In this document: positions 44,256 through 53,702 of the stretch, piece after piece
How positions within the stretch are numbered: position 1 is the stretch's first letter
Layout: every line of letters begins with the position of its first letter
Assembly (NCBI GenBank): GCA_033763395.1
Contig: JANRKQ010000056.1
Coordinates: 105,084 to 169,083, forward strand
From: Xiheimicrobium sp033763395
GTDB lineage: Bacteria > Myxococcota > Myxococcia > Myxococcales > Myxococcaceae
DNA: 64,000 bases
Reading direction: 5' to 3'
Notes under the pieces: model-generated
What the model saw: the letters and a program-made list of their open reading frames with translations, nothing else
Databases searched by the model: none
Told to the model about the DNA's origin: nothing
Position numbers and translations under genes: made by a program

Positions 44256-44959
44256 AGGCGATTCCAGCCATCGACCTTCGAGAGGGCGCGTGCGTGCAGC
44301 TCGTCGGCGGCGCCTACGAGCAGGAGCGTGTGCGCCTGCCAGATCCCCTTGACGTGGCCCGGCAGTGGCGGGCCGCGGGCTTCACCTCGCTCCACGTCGT
44401 CGACCTCGACGCGGCGACGGGCCGCGGCGCCAACACCCCCATCATCGAGCAGCTCGTGCGCGGCGCGGACGTGCAGGTGGGCGGCGGCGTGCGCGACGAG
44501 GCCGCGGTGGAGCGCCTGCTCTCCCTCGGCGCCGCGCGCGTCGTCGTGGGCACCCGTGGGGTGGAAGACGCCCCCTGGCTCGAGGCCGTCACGAAGGCCT
44601 TCCCCGGCAAGGTGGTGCTCGCAGCCGACGTGAAGGGGCGCGCCGTCGTCACCCGGGGCTGGGCGGCCACCACCTCCCTCGACGTCGTGTCGCTGCTCGA
44701 CCGGGTCCGCGCGTTGCCGCTGGCCGGCGTGCTCGTGACGGCCGTTCACCTCGAAGGGCAGCTCCAGGGCACCGACGTCGGGTTGTTCCGCGACGTCGTC
44801 GCCGCCTCGCCGTTCCCCATCATCGCCTCGGGCGGCGTCACCACCGCCGACGACCTGCGGGCGCTTCAGACCACCGGGTGCCACGCCGCCGTCATCGGCA
44901 TGGCCCTCTACACCGGGCGCCACGACGCGCCCGCCATCGCACGGGAGTTCTCGTCATGA
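44252..44959 (+). CDS. hisA: ProFAR isomerase HisA
   Basis: (beta/alpha)8 isomerase converting ProFAR to PRFAR. 235 residues. Asp8 (Ala-Ile-Asp-Leu) and Asp126-127 (Ala-Asp-Val-Lys-Gly) are the general acid/base pair, and Leu-Val-Thr-Ala-Val-His near 162 keeps the catalytic Thr. The following segment has His-Leu-Glu-Gly in place of the usual Ile-x-Arg-Asp-Gly. Two phosphate sites are visible: Gly-Gly-Gly-Val-Arg near 78 and Ala-Ser-Gly-Gly-Val near 196. Overlaps hisB by ATGA. Confidence 0.94.
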   Translation: MKAIPAIDLREGACVQLVGGAYEQERVRLPDPLDVARQWRAAGFTSLHVVDLDAATGRGANTPIIEQLVRGADVQVGGGVRDEAAVERLLSLGAARVVVGTRGVEDAPWLEAVTKAFPGKVVLAADVKGRAVVTRGWAATTSLDVVSLLDRVRALPLAGVLVTAVHLEGQLQGTDVGLFRDVVAASPFPIIASGGVTTADDLRALQTTGCHAAVIGMALYTGRHDAPAIAREFSS

Positions 44960-45486
44960 AGTCCGTCACGCGGGAAACGAAAGAAACCACCGTTCGTGCG
45001 TCGCTCGAAGACGCCGTGCGCATCGACACCGGGCTGCCCTTCTTCAACCACATGCTCCACACCTTCGGCACGTACGCGGGCCTGCCGCTCGTGCTGCACG
45101 CGCGCGGCGACTTGCGGCACCACCTCATGGAGGACGTCGCGCTCGCCGTCGGCCGGCTGGTTCGAGTGGCCACGCCTGCGACGGCGCGGCGGTACGGAGA
45201 GAAGACGCTCCCGATGGACGACGCGCTGGTGCAGGCCGTCATCGACACGGGCGGCCGGCCCTACTTCGTCGGCAAGCTGCCTTCGAAGCTGTACACCCAC
45301 TGGTTCCGCAGCTTCGCCACCACCGCCGAGGCGACGCTGCACCTGCGACGCCTGCGTGGCACCGACCGGCACCACCTCATCGAGGCTGCCTTCAAGGCGA
45401 CCGGCCTGGCCCTGCGCGAGGCGCTGCGAGACGACGGCGTCGTCTTCAGCACCAAGGGCAGCGTCGACTGGAAGGTGACGACGTGA
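44956..45486 (+). CDS. hisB: Imidazoleglycerol-phosphate dehydratase (monofunctional)
   Basis: Mn-dependent dehydratase, 176 residues. Motifs Phe-Phe-Asn-His-Met-Leu near 28-33, His-His-Leu-Met-Glu-Asp near 55-60 and His-His-Leu-Ile-Glu-Ala-Ala-Phe-Lys near 140-148 are the metal-binding signatures. It has no histidinol-phosphatase domain, unlike E. coli HisB, so the phosphatase must be supplied by HisN, which is at the end of the operon. Junctions with hisA (ATGA) and hisF (GTGA) overlap by 4 nt. Confidence 0.95.
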   Translation: MKSVTRETKETTVRASLEDAVRIDTGLPFFNHMLHTFGTYAGLPLVLHARGDLRHHLMEDVALAVGRLVRVATPATARRYGEKTLPMDDALVQAVIDTGGRPYFVGKLPSKLYTHWFRSFATTAEATLHLRRLRGTDRHHLIEAAFKATGLALREALRDDGVVFSTKGSVDWKVTT

Positions 45487-46247
45487 CGACGAAGCGCATC
45501 GTGGTGTGCCTCGACATGAAGGGCGGCCGCGTCGTGAAGGGCGTGTCGTTCGAGGGCCTGCGCGACGTCGGAGACCCGGTCGAGCTCGCCCGCCGCTACG
45601 AGGCCGAGGGCGCCGACGAGCTCGTCTTCCTCGACGTCTCGGCCAGCGCCGAAGAGCGCGCGCCCCTGTGGGAGGTGGCCCGCCGCACTGCCGAGCAGGT
45701 GTTCATTCCCCTCACCATCGGCGGCGGCATCGGGTCGGTCGACGACGTGACACGCGCGCTGCGGGCCGGCGCCGACAAGGTGTCGCTCAACTCCGCCGCG
45801 GTGAGGGACCCGTCGGTCATCACCGCCTGCGCCCGGGCCGTGGGCGCCCAGTGCGTCGTGGTGAGCATCGACGCCAGACGCAGCGCAGACGGGTGGCGCG
45901 TGTACACGCACGGCGGCAAGCGCGAGACGCCGCTCGAGGCAGTCGCCTGGGCGAAAGAGGTCGTCGGCCGCGGCGCCGGTGAGCTGCTCGTCACCAGCAT
46001 CGACCGCGACGGCCAGCGCAGCGGGTACGACCTCGAGCTGACACGGGCCATCGCGCGCGCTGTCGACGTGCCGGTGATTGCGTCGGGTGGAGCGGGCTCC
46101 GCGCAGCACCTCGCCGAGGCCTTCACCGAGGGCGAGGCCGAGGCCGCGCTGCTGGCAGGCATCCTCCACGACGGCACCACCACGGTCCGTGCGCTCAAGC
46201 ACGAGCTGGCCGAACGCGGGCTCGACGTGCGCGAGGTGCGCGCATGA
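45483..46247 (+). CDS. hisF: Imidazole glycerol phosphate synthase cyclase subunit
   Basis: Cyclase that joins ammonia from HisH to PRFAR to form imidazole glycerol phosphate and AICAR. 254 residues from GTG 45483 (overlapping hisB). Catalytic Asp11 (Cys-Leu-Asp-Met-Lys) and Asp130 (Ser-Ile-Asp-Ala-Arg) are present, with Thr-Ile-Gly-Gly-Gly-Ile near 78 and Ala-Ser-Gly-Gly-Ala-Gly near 200. Stop overlaps the next gene by ATGA. Confidence 0.96.
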   Translation: MTTKRIVVCLDMKGGRVVKGVSFEGLRDVGDPVELARRYEAEGADELVFLDVSASAEERAPLWEVARRTAEQVFIPLTIGGGIGSVDDVTRALRAGADKVSLNSAAVRDPSVITACARAVGAQCVVVSIDARRSADGWRVYTHGGKRETPLEAVAWAKEVVGRGAGELLVTSIDRDGQRSGYDLELTRAIARAVDVPVIASGGAGSAQHLAEAFTEGEAEAALLAGILHDGTTTVRALKHELAERGLDVREVRA

Positions 46248-47587
46248 GGTGGCTCGAGGCCGTGACCGAGGTGGCGCGCGTCGCCGGTGGCAAGGCGCTG
46301 TCGTACTTCCGTCGCGGCGTGACGGTGGAGACGAAGGCCGACGGAACGCCGGTGACGGTGGCCGACCGCGAGGCCGAGTTCGCCGCCCGCGCGTGGATCG
46401 CGGCTCACTTCCCCGAAGACGGCATCGTCGGAGAAGAAGGGGACTCCGTGCGGCCAGACGCCCGGCGCCGCTGGTACGTCGACCCCATCGACGGCACGAA
46501 GGCCTTCGTCCGCGGAGTTCCGCTGTGGGGCACGCTGGTGGCCGTGGCGGAAGGAGACGAGGTGCTGGCAGGCGCCTTGTTCTGTCCTGCGCTTGACGAG
46601 CTGGTCGCCGCCGAGCGGGGGCGTGGCTGCTTCTTCAACGGCGCGCCGACGCGCGTGTCGGCCGTCGCCTCGCTCGACGCAGCCACGGTGCTCACCACCG
46701 ACGCAGGTCGCCTCGCACGCCCGCTCCGCCCGTTGCTCGACGCCGCGCCTGTCAGCCGCACCTGGGGCGACTGCTACGGCTACCTGCTGCTGGCGACGGG
46801 CCGCGCCGAGGTGATGGTCGACCCCGTGCTGAACGACTGGGACTCGGCGGCCCTGTGGCCCATCATCGAAGAGGCTGGCGGCGTCTTCACCGCGCTCGAC
46901 GGCACCCGCACCGGCTTCGGCAAGAGCGCCATCGCCACCAACGCCCCGCTCGCGAGCGTCGTGCGCGAGCTCGTCACGCCGAAGGCCCAGCCGCAACCGG
47001 CGTTCGACGTCGGGCGTGTCGACTTCTCAAAGGGCCTGGTGCCCGTGGTGACGCAAGACGCGCTCACCGGCGCGGTGCTGATGGTGGCGTACGCCGACGC
47101 TGAAGCGCTCACGAAGACGGTCGAGACGGGCTTCATGCACTACCGCTCGCGCACCCGCGGCCTGTGGAAGAAGGGAGACACCAGCGGCCACGTGCAGCGC
47201 GTGGTGTCGCTCGCGCTCGACTGCGACGCCGACACGGTGCTGGCGCGCGTCGAGCAGACGGGCCCGGCCTGCCACACGAACGCCATCACCTGCTTCGGAG
47301 CGCCGACGGGAGACGAGCTGTCCACCCTGGCCGCCACCATCGCCGCGCGCGCGAAGGCCGGGAGCGACGCGAGCTACACCGCGAAGCTGCTCGGCAACCG
47401 AAACCTGCGCCTCAAGAAGCTGGGAGAAGAAGCCGCCGAGCTGGTGCTGGCGCTCGCCGACGGTGACGACGCCCGCGCGGCTGAAGAAGGCGCTGATGTG
47501 CTGTACCACACGCTGGTGGCGCTCCAGGGCCGGGGCCTCACGCTCGACGACGTGCGCCAGGTGCTGCGCCAGCGCGCGCGGCGCTGA
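46244..47587 (+). CDS. hisN-hisIE: Triple fusion: HisN phosphatase, HisI cyclohydrolase, HisE pyrophosphohydrolase
   Basis: 447 residues. Residues 1-~245 are an inositol-monophosphatase-fold HisN, with Gly-Glu-Glu-Gly (63-66), Asp80-Pro-Ile-Asp83-Gly-Thr and Asp198-Trp-Asp200 as metal ligands. Residues ~260-355 are HisI (PR-AMP cyclohydrolase): Met-His-Tyr-Arg-Ser-Arg near 298, Trp-Lys-Lys-Gly-Asp-Thr-Ser-Gly-His near 308-316, and Cys327 with Asp/Cys Zn/Mg ligands. Residues ~358-447 are HisE, with Lys-Leu-Gly-Glu-Glu-Ala-Ala-Glu-Leu near 392. Only HisI-HisE fusions are common; adding a HisN-type phosphatase is unusual. It supplies the phosphatase missing from HisB. Confidence 0.93.
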   Translation: MRWLEAVTEVARVAGGKALSYFRRGVTVETKADGTPVTVADREAEFAARAWIAAHFPEDGIVGEEGDSVRPDARRRWYVDPIDGTKAFVRGVPLWGTLVAVAEGDEVLAGALFCPALDELVAAERGRGCFFNGAPTRVSAVASLDAATVLTTDAGRLARPLRPLLDAAPVSRTWGDCYGYLLLATGRAEVMVDPVLNDWDSAALWPIIEEAGGVFTALDGTRTGFGKSAIATNAPLASVVRELVTPKAQPQPAFDVGRVDFSKGLVPVVTQDALTGAVLMVAYADAEALTKTVETGFMHYRSRTRGLWKKGDTSGHVQRVVSLALDCDADTVLARVEQTGPACHTNAITCFGAPTGDELSTLAATIAARAKAGSDASYTAKLLGNRNLRLKKLGEEAAELVLALADGDDARAAEEGADVLYHTLVALQGRGLTLDDVRQVLRQRARR

Positions 47588-47592
47588 CGTTC

Positions 47593-48063
47593 TCACCGCC
47601 CGGCGCCGGACAAGTCGATTCGCAGCGCGTCGCTGGCGAACTTCCCCATGCGCGCCACCAGCTTCTCCATCGCGGGCCGCACGCTGCCGCCGGTGCGGTT
47701 GGCGGCCTCTTCGAGCTTGTCGCGACAGCTCAAGTCCTCACAGATGATGGCGCCGACGCGCTTGCTGCCGTTGAGCGTGGCGGTCAACAGGCCGATGCCG
47801 GTGCCCGGCGCCGTGCAGTGACACCACGAGCACATCGCTGGAACGGCCGCCGAGCCACCGCCGTTCGAGTCGAAGGCGATGCCGGTGGGGACGCCTCCGG
47901 GCACCGCGAAGACGAGGAACACCCGGCCACCAGCCGGGTGCTTCCACGCGACGTAGTCCTTCACCACCAGGGGGAAGGTGAAGTCGGGCGAGAGCTCGAC
48001 CGACCGCCGGTCCTTCGGGCGGAACGTGTCGAGCAGGTGCGCGGCGGAGTCGAGCTTGAACAT
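47593..48063 (-). CDS. FBP/FusB-type treble-clef zinc-finger protein
   Basis: 156 residues from ATG 48063 (an ATG at 48075 adds four residues). The C-terminal half has Cys-Ser-Trp-Cys-His-Cys near 78-83 and Cys-Glu-Asp-Leu-Ser-Cys near 107-112, the Cys spacing of the treble-clef zinc finger in elongation-factor-G-binding (FBP/FusB) proteins, which rescue stalled EF-G. The start of HisN is divergent-free; it is convergent with the his operon (stops 5 nt apart). Role in translation is inference. Confidence 0.78.
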   Translation of the reverse strand: MFKLDSAAHLLDTFRPKDRRSVELSPDFTFPLVVKDYVAWKHPAGGRVFLVFAVPGGVPTGIAFDSNGGGSAAVPAMCSWCHCTAPGTGIGLLTATLNGSKRVGAIICEDLSCRDKLEEAANRTGGSVRPAMEKLVARMGKFASDALRIDLSGAGR

Positions 48064-48111
48064 GACTGCCGCCATTCTGGCCGAGCGGCAGCCCCCGAGG
48101 GAACCCGCCCG

Positions 48112-50175
48112 TCAGAGGGAGCGCACGAAAGCTACCAGGTCGTCGACCTCCTGGTCCGACAGCTGCGAGGTGAGGCCGTGCTCGTTGCGCTCCTTACCCA
48201 TGAGGATGCGGGCCTTCAGCGTCGGCGCGCTGCCGTCGTGGAGGAACGGCGCGCTGCGCGCGATGCCGAGCAGCGACGGCGTGTTGAGCCCGCCGTGGAA
48301 GAGGAACTCGCGGCGGTCGATGACGGGGCCCGTCTTCACCAGCGTGCCGACGTCGTAGAAGCGGTCGTCGGTGAGCGCCTCGCCCCGGTGGCAGGTGCCG
48401 CACGCGGCCTTGTCCCACGCCGCCTTGCCGCGCGCCTTCACGTCGGCCGGCGTCTCGGTGGTGAACGGGTTGTCGGGCGCCTGCACCGACATGATGAAGG
48501 CCATCAGCTGCTGCTCCATCACGCCCGACGGCCCGCGGCCTCCCATGCGGTCCTTCGTGGTGTGCGACATGAACTGCGAGACGGTGTTGAACTCACCGTT
48601 CCAGTGGAAGGGCGCCGTCTTCGCGAGCAGCTTGCCGGTGAGCGCCGGCGTGTTGCGCGGGCCCTCGGTGGTGTTCCACACGTGCCCGTCTTCGCGCGCC
48701 TCGACGTGACAGGTGGCGCAGCTGATGCCGAGGTTCGGGTCGTTCATGTCGGGGCTGACGGCGCTGAAGAAGAGCCTGCGGCCCGCCACCACGTCCGCCG
48801 GCAGCACGTCAGTGGCCAGCCGCTTCACCTCGCGCTGCCGCACGATGCCGCCCTCGGACGAGAGCTTCGACACCGTGTGGTCGAAGGCGTTGAAGACCCA
48901 GGCCGTGGTGCCGTCGCGCGACACCGCGATGCCGGTGGGGCCCGCGCCGACGTTGACGACCTGCTGGCCAGAGGTCTGCGGCCCGAGGACGCCCGGCTTG
49001 AGCATCGTGTTCGCCGTCGTGACGGTGGGCACGATGGAGACGTTGTTCGACTCGCGGTTGGCCACGAAGACGAAGCCGCCGCTCGAGTCGACCGCGATGG
49101 CCGAGGGGCCCTGCACCGGAATGCCGGGCGCGTTCGAGGTGAGGAAGAGGGGCGGGCGCTCGGTGCGGGAGGGCTCGGGGAAGCCGCGGCACAGGTCATC
49201 GGCGCTCGAGTCGTCGACGTTGGCGTTGCCTTCGGGGTCGAAGGTGAGGAGCGACGCCGCCGCGACGGGGCGAACCAGCCCGCAGCCGCCAGAGGAGCCG
49301 TAGCCGGAGCTGGAGCGCCCCGAGGGACCGCCACCGAAGCCGCCGCCCGGCACCGCCGAGCCACCGCCGTTGGCGAGCGGGTCGTTCGGCCGCGTGTTCA
49401 GCACCGAGTCCGTCGAGAGGAGCGCCGCGACGTAGACCTGCTTGCCATCGGGGCTGGCCGTCACCGCCTCGAGGGCGCGGGCACGGCGGGTGCGGGGGCC
49501 GCTCACTCCGGACGGGTCGCGGGGGATGTCATTCGTCGTGAGGCCCAGGGCCGAGCGGTTCAACTGGCGGAAGAGGTCAGAGCCCGACTTCGTCACCACG
49601 CCCTTCGTCACGTCGAGCATCACGACGTCGCCCGTCTTGTAGAGCGTCACCATCGCCTTGCCGCCCGGCAGCAGCGTGATGGCGCGGGGCTCGGGGCCGA
49701 CGGCCGTTTCCCACTTGAGGGCGTGCGTCGTGGTGTCGAACGCCATCACCGAGCCCACCTCGAGGTCGGTGCGGCGGGTGCTGTTGACGACGTAGAGCGT
49801 GCGGCCATCCTCCGACACGGCCAGGCCCACGGGCTCGACGCCCACCTCGAGGGTGAGCGACGCTTCGCTGTCACCGCGGCGCACCACGCTGACGCTGCGG
49901 CCGTAGCGGTTGGCCACGTAGATGGTGTCGTCGGGCGCCACGAGCACCTTCTCGGGCATGCGGCCGACCTTGATGGCGCGAGGCTCGGCGCTGAGGTCCT
50001 TCGCGTTCACCACGAAGAGCATGTCGAGGTCGGCGTCGACGGCGTAGACGAGCGCGTCGTCGCGGCTCACGGCCACCGAGCCCGAGGCGCTGTTGCCGCC
50101 GCCCGTCGGGGCTTCGGGCGCGCACGCCAGAGCCGTGGTGAACGCCAGCGCCGCGGCGAGGAGTCGTGTCTTCAT
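48112..50175 (-). CDS. YVTN-type beta-propeller fused to di-heme cytochrome c (CcP-like)
   Basis: 687-residue lipoprotein-like secreted redox protein. Signal peptide with Leu-Ala-Cys-Ala (Cys18). Residues ~35-450 are beta-propeller repeats (Tyr-Val-Ala-Asn-Arg, Leu-Tyr-Val-Val-Asn, Val-Phe-Val-Ala-Asn). A Gly/Ser-rich insert sits at ~267-297. The C-terminal domain carries two CxxCH hemes, Cys486-Cys489-His490 and Cys592-Cys595-His596, in the arrangement of MauG/cytochrome c peroxidases. It probably acts in the periplasm on a peroxide or a quinol-linked electron acceptor. Substrate unknown; propeller may bind it. Confidence 0.88.
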   Translation of the reverse strand: MKTRLLAAALAFTTALACAPEAPTGGGNSASGSVAVSRDDALVYAVDADLDMLFVVNAKDLSAEPRAIKVGRMPEKVLVAPDDTIYVANRYGRSVSVVRRGDSEASLTLEVGVEPVGLAVSEDGRTLYVVNSTRRTDLEVGSVMAFDTTTHALKWETAVGPEPRAITLLPGGKAMVTLYKTGDVVMLDVTKGVVTKSGSDLFRQLNRSALGLTTNDIPRDPSGVSGPRTRRARALEAVTASPDGKQVYVAALLSTDSVLNTRPNDPLANGGGSAVPGGGFGGGPSGRSSSGYGSSGGCGLVRPVAAASLLTFDPEGNANVDDSSADDLCRGFPEPSRTERPPLFLTSNAPGIPVQGPSAIAVDSSGGFVFVANRESNNVSIVPTVTTANTMLKPGVLGPQTSGQQVVNVGAGPTGIAVSRDGTTAWVFNAFDHTVSKLSSEGGIVRQREVKRLATDVLPADVVAGRRLFFSAVSPDMNDPNLGISCATCHVEAREDGHVWNTTEGPRNTPALTGKLLAKTAPFHWNGEFNTVSQFMSHTTKDRMGGRGPSGVMEQQLMAFIMSVQAPDNPFTTETPADVKARGKAAWDKAACGTCHRGEALTDDRFYDVGTLVKTGPVIDRREFLFHGGLNTPSLLGIARSAPFLHDGSAPTLKARILMGKERNEHGLTSQLSDQEVDDLVAFVRSL

Positions 50176-50308
50176 GGGGGCACCTTCAGTTTTTCGTGGG
50201 ACGGCTGTCGGAAGTACGCGGGTCTGGCTGGGGCCCGCTCGACGTGACCGGCATCAATGCAGGGCCCGCGCCTGATCGCAAGGGCCCGGCCGGCACGCTG
50301 ACGCGGGG

Positions 50309-52963
<2,655 letters not shown>

Positions 52964-53074
52964 GGTCGATGTCCCGTCGACGACGTGGTGCAAGGTGCGA
53001 TCCCCCTTCGGCCGGGTGGGGCGGTGTCGGTGCGCGCATGACTTCGTGCAGGGCTTTGGCTACGGACCCGGCGC

Positions 53075-53671
53075 ATGACGACGCGTGTGCTGGTGGCTGC
53101 GGTGGCGCTCGCCCTGGGGGCGGGGTGCTCGGTGGTGAAGAAGTACACGGTGCGCGACGACTGGGCGACGGTCGACCGCGCGAAGGTGAAGCGGCTGGTG
53201 GTGGTGGTGCAGCCGCTCCCCGACGGGCAGGAGAAGGCGGCCGAGCTCTTCGCGCGCATCGCCCGGCGCTACGTGAACATGAAGCGCGACTTCCTCGTGA
53301 AGCAGGAGAAGTTCGCTCAGGCGATGCCCGAGCTGGCGGGCCTGTGCGGCGGCGACGACGCCATCGAAGGGGTGCTGCGCCTGTCTCCGACGATGACGAA
53401 GCAGGGCACGGGCTTCGAGGTCGAGCTGAAGGGCGCGCTCTTGCGGTGCGGCGACGGGCGCGAGGCGTGGGCGGCCGAGGCCGCGGGCAGCTTTCCGTCG
53501 AAGGACGAGCGGCTCGTCGAGGTGACCAGGACGTACGTGGGTGAGCTGGGCGCCGAGGTCGAGCCGTACGTCGCGCCCGCGATGAACGTGCTGCGGCCGG
53601 TGCTCGACACGCTGCCGCAGCCGCTGCTGAGTGAGCAGGACCAGGACGAGAAGATCGGCCTCGTGGACTGA
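53075..53671 (+). CDS. Small lipoprotein
   Basis: 198 residues, signal peptide with Leu-Gly-Ala-Gly-Cys (Cys18). The mature protein resembles a family of ~200-residue myxobacterial and leptospiral lipoproteins (my recollection, not checked): Lys-Arg-Leu-Val-Val-Val-Val near 39 and a beta strand ending Ala-Glu-Ala-Ala-Gly-Ser-Phe-Pro-Ser-Lys near 138. Function unknown. It lies 31 nt before the RnfD-like fusion gene, on the same strand, so probably co-transcribed and perhaps its partner. Confidence 0.78.
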   Translation: MTTRVLVAAVALALGAGCSVVKKYTVRDDWATVDRAKVKRLVVVVQPLPDGQEKAAELFARIARRYVNMKRDFLVKQEKFAQAMPELAGLCGGDDAIEGVLRLSPTMTKQGTGFEVELKGALLRCGDGREAWAAEAAGSFPSKDERLVEVTRTYVGELGAEVEPYVAPAMNVLRPVLDTLPQPLLSEQDQDEKIGLVD

Positions 53672-53702
53672 GCCGTACGCCGACCGCTACGGTGCCGCCA
53701 CC

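Noticed and set aside
44740..44780. Suspected loss of a conserved acid in HisA (Thr-Ala-Val-His-Leu-Glu-Gly)
   Set aside because: The catalytic Asp8, the second Asp and the Thr are in place; the replaced position is not essential in characterised HisA.
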